This document shows, piece by piece, positions 33,731 through 42,570 of a stretch of 64,000 nt of DNA; the first letter of the stretch is position 1, and each line of letters opens with the position of its first letter. Source of the stretch: Tamlana flava (GTDB lineage: Bacteria > Bacteroidota > Bacteroidia > Flavobacteriales > Flavobacteriaceae). Both the position numbers and the translations under genes were made by a program. Location: contig NZ_JBGGTX010000002.1 in assembly GCF_041287255.1 (NCBI RefSeq), positions 806,001-870,000 of the forward strand, read 5' to 3'. Below the pieces are notes generated by a model. The model was not told where the DNA came from. It did no database searches and saw nothing but the letters and a program-made list of their open reading frames with translations.

Positions 33731-34795
33731 ATGATAAAAAGCGAATATCATGTAGTTGGCGTAATGTCTGGAACCTCATTAGATGGTATCGATTTGGTTC
33801 AGGCCAAGTTCTATTTTGATGGTTTTTGGCGTTTTGAGATTCTTATTGCTGAAACTATTGCCTATCCCAAAAAATGGCGTGATACCCTGAGCAATTTAGT
33901 GTCACTTTCATTGAAAGACTTAAAGGAAATAGATGAAGATTATACCGAGTTTTTGGCCCTTATCATTAAAGATTTCATTCTTAAAAACGACATCAAAAAT
34001 ATTGATGCAGTTTGCTCCCATGGGCACACGGCTTTGCACCAACCTGAGAAAAAGCTAACACTTCAAATTGGCAATTTGCCTAAAATAGCCAAGATTTTAA
34101 ATGAAACCGTGGTTTGTGATTTTAGAGTTGATGATGTTAAGCTAGGTGGTCAAGGAGCGCCGTTAGTCCCCATTGGTGATAAGTTGTTGTTTTCTGAATA
34201 CGGTTTTTGTTTGAATTTGGGTGGGTTCGCCAATATTTCAACAGAGATAAGCAAATCTCGAATTGCTTTTGATATTTGCCCTGTGAACATTGTGCTGAAC
34301 CGTTATGTAAATCAGTTAGGTTTTGATTTTGATGATGGTGGACAAATAGCCTCTTCAGGAAAGTTGGATACAACGCTTCTTTATCAATTGAATGGCCTTG
34401 ATTTTTATGCGCAAAAGCACCCAAAATCTTTGGGATTGGAATGGGTGAAAACCAATATTTTTCCACTTATTGATGGTTTTCAATTGGAGGTCAAAGACGT
34501 TCTAAACACATTTGTTGAACACATTGCCATTCAAATAGCTTCAGTAATCAAACAAAAAAATGACACATCGCTTTTGGTTACCGGAGGAGGGGCGTACAAC
34601 ACATATTTAATGGAGAGAATCAAATTCCATTCTAAAAGCAAAATAATTATTCCTGAAAATCAGGTTGTTGAATTCAAGGAAGCGCTCGTTTTTGGATTTC
34701 TTGGCGTGTTAAAACTTCGTGGAGAAGCAAACTGTTTGCAAAATGTAACGGGGGCTTCAAAAGACCACAGTTCAGGCATCGTCTATCATCCTTAA
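33731..34795 (+). CDS. anmK: Anhydro-N-acetylmuramic acid kinase
   Basis: The chosen ATG at 33731 (MIKSEYHVVGVMSGTSLDG) gives 354 residues; an upstream in-frame ATG adds eight hydrophobic residues without conservation. AnmK phosphorylates and opens 1,6-anhydro-MurNAc, recycling peptidoglycan sugars. The ATP/substrate signature GVMSGTSLDGID lies at 9-20, a CSHGHT region near 97, NLGGFANIS near 165 and the C-terminal VTGGGAYN near 285. It is divergent from the acyl-CoA dehydrogenase and ends in a hairpin overlapping its stop codon. Confidence 0.93.
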   Translation: MIKSEYHVVGVMSGTSLDGIDLVQAKFYFDGFWRFEILIAETIAYPKKWRDTLSNLVSLSLKDLKEIDEDYTEFLALIIKDFILKNDIKNIDAVCSHGHTALHQPEKKLTLQIGNLPKIAKILNETVVCDFRVDDVKLGGQGAPLVPIGDKLLFSEYGFCLNLGGFANISTEISKSRIAFDICPVNIVLNRYVNQLGFDFDDGGQIASSGKLDTTLLYQLNGLDFYAQKHPKSLGLEWVKTNIFPLIDGFQLEVKDVLNTFVEHIAIQIASVIKQKNDTSLLVTGGGAYNTYLMERIKFHSKSKIIIPENQVVEFKEALVFGFLGVLKLRGEANCLQNVTGASKDHSSGIVYHP

Positions 34796-34827
34796 ATTTT
34801 ATCTAAATTTAATCTTTAAGGATTTTT
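34787..34827 (+). terminator. Likely terminator of anmK
   Basis: ATCCTTAAA (34787-34795, including the stop codon) pairs with TTTAAGGAT (34815-34823) and is followed by a T-run. The loop of 19 bases is long and the stem AT-rich, so this is a moderate call. Confidence 0.45.
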
Positions 34828-34834
34828 AGTTTTT

Positions 34835-34842
34835 TATATTTG
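34835..34842 (+). promoter_or_regulatory. -7 box (TATATTTG) upstream of the glutamate dehydrogenase-like gene
   Basis: An exact TAnnTTTG match lies about 110 bases before the start codon at 34952, just past the anmK hairpin. The -33 element is weak (TTTA at 34815). It would leave a 5' leader of roughly 100 bases. Confidence 0.5.
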
Positions 34843-34951
34843 TTACATTAATAATTTAATTTCTCTAAAATGAATCAGCTTTAGCTACGCTTAATTTAAT
34901 TTCAAAGAAGTTTTTATAGTAAGCAATAGTGAATCAGTTTTAAGAATAGAG

Positions 34952-36178
34952 ATGAAAGAATTATTAAAAAAATATGAAAATAAAGTACCCGAAATTGTTT
35001 TTAATTGGAAAGATTCCAAGACGGAAGCAGAGGGTTGGGTGGTTATAAATTCATTACGTGGTGGTGCTTCCGGTGGTGGTACAAGAATGCGTAAAGGCCT
35101 TGATATGAACGAGGTTTTATCGTTGGCAAAAACCATGGAAATCAAATTTACTGTTTCGGGTCCACCAATAGGCGGAGCAAAGTCTGGGATTAATTTCGAC
35201 CCAAAGGACCCCAGAAAGAAAGGGGTTTTAGAACGTTGGTTTATGGCCGTTTCACCGTTGCTGAAAAGTTATTACGGTACAGGGGGCGATTTAAATGTTG
35301 ATGAAATACATGAGGTCATACCTATTACAGAAGAAAGTGGCGTGTGGCATCCTCAGGAAGGTGTTTTTAATGGTTATTTCAAGCCGACCGAAGCCGATAA
35401 AATAAACCGAATAGGACAGTTGCGCCAAGGTGTCATTAAGGTTATTGAAAACCCTTATTTCTCACCAAGTGTTTTGAGAAAATACACTGTGGCCGATATG
35501 ATAACGGGTTTTGGGGTGGCTGAAGCTGTGAGGCAGTATTATAATATTTATGGAGGCTCAATAAAAGGCAAACGGGCGGTTGTTCAGGGTTTTGGAAATG
35601 TTGGAGCTGCCGCTGCATTTTATCTGTCCCAAATGGGTGCTAAAATAGTTGGCATTATTGATGTTGTAGGCGGGTTGATAAACGAAGAAGGTTTTACTTT
35701 TGAAGATGTTTCAAAACTTTTTCTTGCGAAAAAAGGAAATACACTTGTTGCTGAAAATTTAATTCCCTTTGAGGAAATAAATAAAAAAATATGGTCATTA
35801 AAAACGGAAATTTTTGCACCTTGTGCCGCATCCCGATTGGTTACCATTCATCAAATAGACGAAATGATTGATAGTGGTTTGGAGGTCATATCTTGCGGTG
35901 CCAACGTGCCATTTGCTGATAAAGAAATATTTTTTGGGCCCATAATGGAACATACTGATTACAAGGTAAGTTTGATACCCGATTTTATTTCAAACTGTGG
36001 CATGGCTCGGGTTTTTGCTTATTTTATGGAACGCAAAGTGCAAATGACGGACGAGGCTATTTTTAACGACACATCCAACAGAATTAAAGAGGCATTAGAA
36101 AAAATTTACAATAAAAATAAATCCAAAACGGAGATTAGTGCAACAGCTTTTGAAATTGCGCTAAAACAACTCATCTAA
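34952..36178 (+). CDS. Glu/Leu/Phe/Val dehydrogenase family enzyme
   Basis: This 408-residue NAD(P)-dependent amino acid dehydrogenase has GPPIGGAKSGINFDP (about 70-84) with the catalytic Lys in GGAKSG. TGGDLNVDE follows near 112, and the Rossmann motif VQGFGNVGAAAAFYL lies near 210. The family deaminates glutamate or branched/aromatic amino acids to the oxo-acid and ammonia. The sequence does not fix the substrate; glutamate is usual for this length. The nhaD gene follows after 11 bases, so the two are likely cotranscribed. A TATATTTG promoter box lies about 110 bases upstream. Confidence 0.88.
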   Translation: MKELLKKYENKVPEIVFNWKDSKTEAEGWVVINSLRGGASGGGTRMRKGLDMNEVLSLAKTMEIKFTVSGPPIGGAKSGINFDPKDPRKKGVLERWFMAVSPLLKSYYGTGGDLNVDEIHEVIPITEESGVWHPQEGVFNGYFKPTEADKINRIGQLRQGVIKVIENPYFSPSVLRKYTVADMITGFGVAEAVRQYYNIYGGSIKGKRAVVQGFGNVGAAAAFYLSQMGAKIVGIIDVVGGLINEEGFTFEDVSKLFLAKKGNTLVAENLIPFEEINKKIWSLKTEIFAPCAASRLVTIHQIDEMIDSGLEVISCGANVPFADKEIFFGPIMEHTDYKVSLIPDFISNCGMARVFAYFMERKVQMTDEAIFNDTSNRIKEALEKIYNKNKSKTEISATAFEIALKQLI

Positions 36179-36189
36179 CACGAAAACAT

Positions 36190-37590
36190 ATGGAATCAGC
36201 AATTATTTTGGTATTTGTAATAGGCTATTTGGGCATTACCCTAGAGCACAGTTTAAGAATAGATAAATTAATACCAGCCTTGGTCATGATGGCTATCTGT
36301 TGGGCGTTAATTGCTTTGGGTCTTGAAACCTTCCCGCAATGGTTTGACTCTGGAAACCATGCGCTTTTGGAAGGGTTTGGTGATTTAGGGGCAGATGAGA
36401 AGATGCACCTTATGGAAGAAACGCTGCTCCACCATTTAGGGAAAACGGCCGAGATTTTAGTGTTTCTTTTGGGCGCCATGACTATTGTTGAAATTATAGA
36501 TTATTTTGATGGTTTTTCTACTATAAAGGACTTCGTGAAAACCAAAAAGAAGACAAAAATTCTTTGGATTTTCAGTATTCTGGCTTTTATACTATCTGCT
36601 ATTATTGATAACCTTACGGCAACGATTGTGCTTATATCAATCCTTCAAAAAATCGTTAAGGAAAGGGATGTTCGTATCTGGTATGCTGGGTTAATCATTA
36701 TTGCGGCAAATGCCGGTGGTGCTTGGTCTCCAATAGGCGATGTAACGACAACCATGCTTTGGATTGGTAAAAAAGTATCTACAGGTCATTTAATAGGTTA
36801 TTTATTAGTGCCTTCATTTTTATGTATGGCAGTGCCTACGTTTGTTGCTTCGTTTTTGCCTGCCTTTAAAGGGGAATTGGACGTAGAGGACGTTGAGGAG
36901 AAAAAGAAATCACGCTTTAGTGCAACCATGCTTTATTTAGGATTGGGAGCCATCGTATTTGTGCCTATTTTTAAAATGATAACCCATTTACCGCCATACG
37001 TTGGTATGATGTTGTCTTTGGGTGTTGTTGCTACATTTGCTGAAATTTACAGCAGTTCAAAATTTAGTATGACTGAATTTCATGCTGAAGAAAGTGATGC
37101 CCATGCGCACCATAGCCCCGTACATTATTCATTGTCTAAAATAGAATTGCCTAGTATCTTGTTTTTCCTAGGTATTTTAATGGCTGTTGCCGCATTGGAA
37201 TCTTTAGGAATTCTATTCGGCTTTGCGGCGTCATTGCAGGAAAATATGCCAATGCTTGGAACAGAAATTCACCCAGGAGGACACGAAGGTGTTTCAGACA
37301 TCGTGGTGTTGTTGCTTGGTGTTGGTTCTGCGGTAATTGACAACGTGCCTTTGGTGGCAGCTAGTTTGGGTATGTTTCATGAGCCAATGGATAATGAGCT
37401 TTGGCATTTTATCGCTTATTCAGCAGGTACAGGAGGAAGTATGCTGATCATTGGTTCTGCTGCTGGTGTTGTGGCTATGGGCATGGAAAAAATAGATTTC
37501 TTCTGGTATCTTAAAAAGATAGCTTGGCTGGCTTTAATAGGCTTCTTGGTTGGTGCTGCTGCATTTATGGTAACCAGAACACTATTTTAA
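36190..37590 (+). CDS. nhaD: NhaD-type Na+/H+ antiporter
   Basis: This 466-residue polytopic membrane protein has about eleven hydrophobic segments and NhaD/ion-transporter family features: DNLTATIVLISILQKI (near 138), GGAWSPIGDVTTTMLWIG (near 176) and, late, VIDNVPLVAASLGMF (near 380) and SAGTGGSMLIIGSAAGV (near 418). NhaD expels Na+ or Li+ in exchange for protons and suits a saline, mildly alkaline habitat. It follows the glutamate dehydrogenase-like gene by 11 bases and ends in a strong hairpin. A His-rich cytoplasmic loop (HAHHSPVH, near 306) is notable. Confidence 0.92.
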   Translation: MESAIILVFVIGYLGITLEHSLRIDKLIPALVMMAICWALIALGLETFPQWFDSGNHALLEGFGDLGADEKMHLMEETLLHHLGKTAEILVFLLGAMTIVEIIDYFDGFSTIKDFVKTKKKTKILWIFSILAFILSAIIDNLTATIVLISILQKIVKERDVRIWYAGLIIIAANAGGAWSPIGDVTTTMLWIGKKVSTGHLIGYLLVPSFLCMAVPTFVASFLPAFKGELDVEDVEEKKKSRFSATMLYLGLGAIVFVPIFKMITHLPPYVGMMLSLGVVATFAEIYSSSKFSMTEFHAEESDAHAHHSPVHYSLSKIELPSILFFLGILMAVAALESLGILFGFAASLQENMPMLGTEIHPGGHEGVSDIVVLLLGVGSAVIDNVPLVAASLGMFHEPMDNELWHFIAYSAGTGGSMLIIGSAAGVVAMGMEKIDFFWYLKKIAWLALIGFLVGAAAFMVTRTLF

Positions 37591-37611
37591 ATTTACGGTT
37601 CAACGATATTC

Positions 37612-37655
37612 AAAATGGAAAGATTGGTGTTTTTTACCAATCTTTCCATTTTTAT
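37612..37655 (+). terminator. Strong terminator after nhaD
   Basis: A perfect 17-bp stem (37612-37628 with 37636-37652) encloses a seven-base loop and is flanked by A- and T-rich runs. It closes the dehydrogenase-nhaD unit before exbB. The symmetric sequence could also stop transcription in the reverse direction. Confidence 0.85.
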
Positions 37656-37742
37656 ATGGGTAAATATTACTGAAAATGATTTTTATTATACTTTAGCAAA
37701 AAATCAAGCGTTATACAGATGCGAATAAATTAATAACATTAT

Positions 37743-38444
37743 ATGCTTACAACATTAATACAAAACATACAAGAAGGTGCAGAAATGCCAATTGAAGGTG
37801 AATCTGTTGAAAAAACACTCTCAATAATAGAATTAATCAGTAGTGGAGGCGTAGCAGGACAAGTTATAATAGCTGTTCTGTTTTTGCTATTGGTAGGAGC
37901 TATATACATTTATTTCGAGCGCATTTTCGCAATTAAGGCAGCATCAAATGTTGACGCCAATTTCATGAACCAAATCAAGGATTATGTCAGCAATGGCAAG
38001 ATTGATTCCGCACAATTGCTTTGCGCACAAGTAAATTCTCCAGTTTCTCGATTAATTGGCAAAGGTATTTCCAGAATTGGGAAACCACTAGCAGATATTA
38101 ATACAGCCATTGAAAATGCAGGGCGATTGGAAATTTATGGGCTTGAAAAAAACGTAAGCATTTTGGCAACAATTTCAGGGGCCGCACCTATGATTGGATT
38201 TCTTGGTACGGTAATTGGAATGATATTAGCCATATTTGAATTGGCCAATGCAGGAGGAACTATTGAGATGGATGTTTTAGCCGGAGGTTTGTATACCGCC
38301 ATGACCACGACGGTAGCGGGGCTTATCGTAGGTATTGTGGCTTATATAGCTTACAACCACCTAGTGGTTAGAACAGATAAGGTTGTATATCAAATGGAGG
38401 CTAATTCGCTTGAGTTTTTAGATCACTTAAACGAACCAATATAA
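37743..38444 (+). CDS. exbB: ExbB/TolQ-type proton channel subunit
   Basis: This 233-residue protein has three membrane helices (about 33-55, 138-165, 185-205), the MotA/TolQ/ExbB layout. The segment TISGAAPMIGFLGTVIGMI (about 140-158) is the family signature. With ExbD it forms a proton-driven motor that energises TonB-dependent outer-membrane transport or envelope stability. It is followed one base later by exbD and then by a TonB-like protein gene. It does not show the N-terminal periplasmic extension of larger Bacteroidota homologues. Confidence 0.9.
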   Translation: MLTTLIQNIQEGAEMPIEGESVEKTLSIIELISSGGVAGQVIIAVLFLLLVGAIYIYFERIFAIKAASNVDANFMNQIKDYVSNGKIDSAQLLCAQVNSPVSRLIGKGISRIGKPLADINTAIENAGRLEIYGLEKNVSILATISGAAPMIGFLGTVIGMILAIFELANAGGTIEMDVLAGGLYTAMTTTVAGLIVGIVAYIAYNHLVVRTDKVVYQMEANSLEFLDHLNEPI

Positions 38445-38445
38445 T

Positions 38446-38838
38446 ATGAATTTTAGAGGAAGAAATAAGGTTACTCCAGAATTCAATATGTCTTCAATGA
38501 CCGATATTGTATTTCTGCTGCTGATCTTTTTTATGATTGCTTCTACTTTGGTGACTACCAATGCCATTGATATCATTTTGCCAAAAGCCAGTGGTAAAAC
38601 TGAAAACAAAAAATCGGTTGCGGTAAGTATAAAAAGCGATTTAACTTATTACATCGATCAAAAGAGGGTTGGTGAAAGCGTTTTAGAGAACGAATTGCTG
38701 GCCTTGCTATCGGTAGAAGACAAACCAACCATTGTGTTAAGGGCTGAAAAATCAGTGCCTGTTGAAAATGTGGTTAAGGTGATGGATATTGCCAATAGAA
38801 ACAAATTCAAGGTTATATTGGCCGTAAAGCCAAACTAA
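38446..38838 (+). CDS. exbD: ExbD/TolR-type proton channel subunit
   Basis: This 130-residue protein has a short cytoplasmic N-terminus and one membrane helix (about 19-38) starting with the proton-carrying Asp20 in SSMTDIVFLLLIFFM. A periplasmic domain of about 85 residues follows. It is the partner of ExbB, one base upstream, and acts with the TonB-like protein encoded 46 bases downstream. Length and motif are normal for the family. Confidence 0.92.
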   Translation: MNFRGRNKVTPEFNMSSMTDIVFLLLIFFMIASTLVTTNAIDIILPKASGKTENKKSVAVSIKSDLTYYIDQKRVGESVLENELLALLSVEDKPTIVLRAEKSVPVENVVKVMDIANRNKFKVILAVKPN

Positions 38839-38884
38839 ATCTTTCCTTAAAGGCTTAACTCATAATAGTTTGTAAAAAATTAAG

Positions 38885-39739
38885 ATGAAGTATTTTGAAA
38901 CCAAACACGAACGGAATTCAGCTAAATTAACGGCGTTAATTACGCTTATTATTTTGTTGCTTTTATTTGTGGTTGGTGCAAAATATATGGATCCACCAGA
39001 GGAATATGGTGTTGCCGTTAACTTCGGAAATTCAGATTTTGGAAGGGGTAACATACAGCCTTTAAAGCCAGTGAAGTCTGAGCCTCAAAAGGTTAATGAA
39101 CTTCCGCAACCCGATGTTTCCAAAGCTGAACCAGAGCCTGCCAAAGCTTCTGAAGTGAAAGAAGAGGTATTGACTGCAGATAATGCTGAAGAAATAGCCA
39201 TTAAAAAACAAAAAGAAGCTGAAGCAAAGGCCAAAGCTATCGCAGAAGCCAAGGCAAAAGCAGAGGCTGAAAGAATTGCCAAGGAAAAACGTGAGCAAGA
39301 GGAAAAGAAAAGGAAACTTGATGCTTTGATTGGTGGTGTAAGCAAATCCGAAGGTAGCGAAACAGGTAGCGAAGGTAACGATAATCAATCTGGTGATAAA
39401 GGCCAGTTGGATGGAAATCCTTATGCGCCGAGTTACTTTGGAGGACAAGGCACTGGTAGTGGCGGTGTTGGTTATGGTCTGGGCGGAAGAGGAGCACCTT
39501 CAAGATCTATATATAAACAAGATTGTAATGAGTCTGGACTTGTGGTGGTTAGAATTGTGGTTAATCAAAGTGGCAATGTTGTAGAAGCCATACCAGGTAT
39601 AAAAGGAACCACAAACAATGCCCAATGTTTATTGGAACCTGCTAAAAAGATTGCCTTGTCACATAAATGGCCGGCAGATTCAAATGCACCAGCACGTCAA
39701 ATAGGGTTTGTTAGTGTTAATTTCCAATTAAGTCAATAA
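38885..39739 (+). CDS. TonB/TolA-like energy transducer
   Basis: This 284-residue protein has one N-terminal membrane helix (about 17-37) and a Pro/Glu/Lys-rich region. A TolA-like Ala/Lys/Glu helix follows (about 103-145), then a Gly/Ser-rich linker (about 150-200) and a C-terminal TonB-like domain (ESGLVVVRIVVNQSGNVVEA near 217). Such proteins link the ExbB/ExbD motor to the outer membrane. Low-complexity composition makes subfamily assignment uncertain (TonB versus TolA). It is in the exbB-exbD operon and folC follows five bases later. Confidence 0.85.
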   Translation: MKYFETKHERNSAKLTALITLIILLLLFVVGAKYMDPPEEYGVAVNFGNSDFGRGNIQPLKPVKSEPQKVNELPQPDVSKAEPEPAKASEVKEEVLTADNAEEIAIKKQKEAEAKAKAIAEAKAKAEAERIAKEKREQEEKKRKLDALIGGVSKSEGSETGSEGNDNQSGDKGQLDGNPYAPSYFGGQGTGSGGVGYGLGGRGAPSRSIYKQDCNESGLVVVRIVVNQSGNVVEAIPGIKGTTNNAQCLLEPAKKIALSHKWPADSNAPARQIGFVSVNFQLSQ

Positions 39740-39744
39740 ATTCA

Positions 39745-40962
39745 ATGACTTATTCAGAGACATTGGAGTGGATGTTCTCGCAACTTCCTATGTATCAGCG
39801 CCAGGGTAGCGCGGCTTTCAAAAAAGACTTATCAAACACTTTAAAATTATCAGAACATCTCAGTTTTCCTGAAAAGGATTTTAAGTCTATTCATGTTGCA
39901 GGTACAAATGGTAAAGGCTCAACCAGCCATATGCTGGCGTCCATTTTACAAGAAGCTGGCTATAAAGTCGGGCTTTATACTTCTCCGCATTTAAAAGATT
40001 TTAGGGAACGGATAAAAATTAACGGTAAAGACGTTAGTAAGCAGTTCGTTATCGGTTTCATGAAACGAAATAAAACCTTTTTTGAAAAGCACCAATTGTC
40101 TTTTTTTGAGATGACTGTAGGCATGGCTTTCGATTATTTTTCAAGAGAAAAAGTTGATATTGCCGTTGTTGAGGTTGGTTTGGGCGGCCGATTGGATTCT
40201 ACAAATATCATCAACCCCGAAGTATCGGTTATTACTAATATAGGGTTGGACCACACTCAATTTTTGGGAGACACCTTAGAGCTAATCGCTTATGAAAAGG
40301 GTGGTATAATTAAACCTAATGTGCCGGTTGTTATTGGGGAAACGCAAAAGGAAACGGAAACTGTTTTTAGAGAATTGGCACAAAAGAACCGTGCTGAAAT
40401 TACGTTTGCTGATGAGAAAAAAAGCGAAAACTATGTCTCTGATTTGGTTGGTAGTTATCAATCGAGAAACATTAAAACCGTTCTTCAAACCACTAAAGTT
40501 CTTCGACAGAAAGGATTTCATATTTCTAAGGAAAACATAAAAGAAGGTTTGCTCAATGTGGTTAAAAACACGGGTTTGTTGGGCCGTTGGCAGATTTTAA
40601 GCTTAAAGCCCAAAGTTGTTTGTGATACGGGTCATAACAAGGAGGGTCTAACCTATGTTATGAAGCAAATAAATGAAGAGCGATTTCAACACCTTCATAT
40701 GGTTTTTGGGGTGGTTAACGATAAAGATATAACTTCAATAGTAGATTTATTGCCAAAGAATGCCAACTATTATTTCTGTAAACCGGATATCCCGAGAGGG
40801 TTAGATGCCGAGATTTTAAAGGAGCGATTTTCAAAGTATGGATTGATTGGTAAGGCTTACGGTTCGGTTACCGAAGCATATAATTCAGCCTTTGAAAATG
40901 CAAAAAAAGATGATTTTATTTTTGTTGGTGGCAGTACGTTTGTGGTGGCAGAAATAATTTGA
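39745..40962 (+). CDS. folC: Bifunctional folylpolyglutamate/dihydrofolate synthase
   Basis: This 405-residue Mur-ligase-family enzyme adds glutamate to folates. The P-loop HVAGTNGKGSTSHML is at about 51-65, the DFRERIKING segment near 86, VEVGLGGRLDSTN near 141 and TNIGLDHTQFLG near 160. The C-terminal domain contains CDTGHNKEG near 294. Length matches the family. It is the last gene of the exbBD unit, ahead of the tRNA-Val promoter; the metabolic link to the exb genes is likely only positional. Confidence 0.92.
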   Translation: MTYSETLEWMFSQLPMYQRQGSAAFKKDLSNTLKLSEHLSFPEKDFKSIHVAGTNGKGSTSHMLASILQEAGYKVGLYTSPHLKDFRERIKINGKDVSKQFVIGFMKRNKTFFEKHQLSFFEMTVGMAFDYFSREKVDIAVVEVGLGGRLDSTNIINPEVSVITNIGLDHTQFLGDTLELIAYEKGGIIKPNVPVVIGETQKETETVFRELAQKNRAEITFADEKKSENYVSDLVGSYQSRNIKTVLQTTKVLRQKGFHISKENIKEGLLNVVKNTGLLGRWQILSLKPKVVCDTGHNKEGLTYVMKQINEERFQHLHMVFGVVNDKDITSIVDLLPKNANYYFCKPDIPRGLDAEILKERFSKYGLIGKAYGSVTEAYNSAFENAKKDDFIFVGGSTFVVAEII

Positions 40963-40980
40963 ATTTTTATTGAAAAAGTT

Positions 40981-41010
40981 TTTGCAATTTTAAAAACTAG
41001 CTTATATTTG
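40981..41010 (+). promoter_or_regulatory. Bacteroidota promoter of tRNA-Val(TAC)
   Basis: TTTG (40981-40984) and TATATTTG (41003-41010) are separated by 18 bases, an exact match to the Bacteroidota -33/-7 layout. The tRNA starts 13 bases downstream. Confidence 0.75.
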
Positions 41011-41023
41011 CACACCTATTTAA

Positions 41024-41098
41024 GGGCGCATAGCTCAGTTGGTTCAGAGCACTTGGTTTACACCCAAGGGGTCGGGGGTTCGAATCCCTCTGCGCCCA
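41024..41098 (+). tRNA. tRNA-Val(TAC)
   Basis: This 75-base cloverleaf has acceptor arms GGGCGCA and TGCGCCC and a D stem GCTC/GAGC. The anticodon stem CTTGG/CCAAG holds loop TTTACAC (anticodon TAC). The T arm GGGGG-TTCGAAT-CCCTC has four Watson-Crick pairs and a terminal G-T pair. Discriminator A; the 3' CCA is not encoded. A promoter lies just upstream and a terminator just downstream. Confidence 0.95.
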
Positions 41099-41099
41099 C

Positions 41100-41128
41100 A
41101 AAAGCTTCCAGAAATGGAAGCTTTTTTA
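41100..41128 (+). terminator. Terminator after tRNA-Val(TAC)
   Basis: AAAGCTTCC (41101-41109) pairs with GGAAGCTTT (41116-41124) around a six-base loop, followed by a T-run. It suggests the two tRNA-Val genes are separate transcripts. Confidence 0.8.
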
Positions 41129-41170
41129 TTTCCTGTGATTAAAAAATCATATATTTATCAAATCATTTAA

Positions 41171-41245
41171 GGGTCATTAACTCAGTTGGTTCAGAGTGTT
41201 ACCTTGACAGGGTAGAAGTCACTGGTTCGAATCCAGTATGACCCA
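41171..41245 (+). tRNA. tRNA-Val(GAC)
   Basis: This 75-base cloverleaf has acceptor arms GGGTCAT and ATGACCC. The anticodon stem TTACC/GGTAG (one T-G pair) holds loop TTGACAG (anticodon GAC). T arm ACTGG-TTCGAAT-CCAGT, discriminator A, no encoded CCA. It is the second Val tRNA within 150 bases and reads a different codon set. Confidence 0.93.
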
Positions 41246-41327
41246 CTAGTTTGAATTAAGTTTTTATAACTAATTCAAGTTTTCGCAAGTTTTTTTATTA
41301 CATTTAGTAGCGAAATCTCTCGTTCAT

Positions 41328-42098
41328 ATGACTAACGATAAAGTTAAGGCCGCCTATAAAGCAATATTCAAGTCATATTACAGCCCTTCTTTAGAAAAAC
41401 ATATCGAAAAAATAATTGAATTGGATGCGTTTCTCCCTTACAGTTCAACGTTTTTTTGCATCACCAATACCCAAGCCTTGTCTTTTGAGTATGTCAGTAA
41501 AAATTTTAAGACGTGTTTAGGGTTAGACAAGAGTGATTTGGAGGTAAAAGGGATGCAGTATTTTTGGAGTAGAATACACCCTGATGATTTGGAACAATGG
41601 TTGAAAGCCTTGAATGAATTGATGAATTTTACATTGGCTGAAATTGATTTAGAGGATAGAGTAAGAATGAGCTACACATGGAACTATCGGTTTAAAAATT
41701 CCAAAGACGAATACGTTAATATTATCCAAAATACAACGCCTTTAGAATTTGATTTGGATGAAAAGCCAATAATCGGTTTGGCACATTATACAGTTATTAA
41801 TGCGCAATTAGAGATGCCGGTATGCGCTTCTGCAAAATTCTTAAACGATAATGATGAGTACGATACGGTTTACTATAACAATTTTTCACAAAAGCTATTG
41901 ACTGATGGGATAAGTAATAGAGAGCGCGATATTATTAGGTTGTTGGCATTAAATTATACCAGTAAGCAAATTGCTCAGAAATTAAACATCAGTTCAAATA
42001 CGGTGGATACACACAGAAGGAACATCTTAAAAAAGCTTAATATCACCTCAACAGGGGAGCTTATTAGTATGCTAAAAATGAAAAAAATGATTTTTTAG
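41328..42098 (+). CDS. LuxR-type regulator with PAS-like sensor domain
   Basis: This 256-residue protein has an N-terminal region (about 30-165) resembling a PAS fold (FEYVSKNFKTCLGLDKSDL, then YFWSRIHPDDLEQW). A C-terminal LuxR/GerE helix-turn-helix follows (about 190-250: ISNRERDIIRLLALNYTSKQ then TVDTHRRNILKKLNI). No receiver domain or membrane segment is seen, so it probably senses a cytoplasmic signal directly. The next gene is the giant T9SS cargo, 472 bases downstream on the same strand. Regulation of that gene is possible but unproven. Confidence 0.87.
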   Translation: MTNDKVKAAYKAIFKSYYSPSLEKHIEKIIELDAFLPYSSTFFCITNTQALSFEYVSKNFKTCLGLDKSDLEVKGMQYFWSRIHPDDLEQWLKALNELMNFTLAEIDLEDRVRMSYTWNYRFKNSKDEYVNIIQNTTPLEFDLDEKPIIGLAHYTVINAQLEMPVCASAKFLNDNDEYDTVYYNNFSQKLLTDGISNRERDIIRLLALNYTSKQIAQKLNISSNTVDTHRRNILKKLNITSTGELISMLKMKKMIF

Positions 42099-42570
42099 TG
42101 TACTGCTTTATTGCTACTCAATTCAAAAGAGTCCTAATTATTTAAGGGTTAATTTAATATTATTCCATTATAAGGTGAGCGTATTTTCTTATTCTTTCTG
42201 AATAATTGCGCTTTCGCTTGTGCTTTTTTATCTCTTTTAATAGGCGTTTCAACGAAAATTATTCTAAAATTTATCGGAATACTCAAATTGAGTATTGCTT
42301 TTTATGGTTTTCATCCGCAATTTTACGTTGCTATTAATTAGTTCTTTGAGAGGGACCAATGATACAAGTGTCCGTTATATTGTATATGGCGGGCACTTTT
42401 TATTTATATTCTGTCCTCTTAAAATTAATAAATCGTCAAGAAAGGTATTTTATCGAAAAAATATTCATGTTTATAAATCTTATGATAGTTTTAAAGACAC
42501 GGCAAAATTTCATTTAAGATTTTTTCCATGCACATAAAAAACAACTATCTAAACGAAGGTATTGCCTGTG
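42099..42570. other. Non-coding gap before the giant surface protein gene
   Basis: This 472-bp AT-rich stretch has no convincing gene; an 80-codon frame at 42295-42537 has no recognisable features. It does contain a terminator-like hairpin at 42366-42402. The downstream gene must start near 42571, so the second half is a long leader or promoter region. I found no full TTTG/TAnnTTTG pair. Confidence 0.5.
42366..42402 (+). terminator. Terminator-like hairpin between the regulator and the giant gene
   Basis: AAGTGTCCG (42366-42374) pairs with CGGGCACTT (42390-42398, one G-T pair) around a 15-base loop, followed by a short T-run. It may end the regulator transcript or act as an attenuator in the leader of the next gene. 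Confidence 0.45.

Noticed and set aside
39062..39503. Minus-strand frames opposite the TonB/TolA-like gene
   Set aside because: They arise from the Lys/Glu/Ala-rich low-complexity code on the plus strand and look like shadows.
42295..42537. 80-codon plus-strand frame in the gap before the giant gene
   Set aside because: Its composition is unlike a protein gene, it contains the terminator-like hairpin, and no start signal or family feature is seen.
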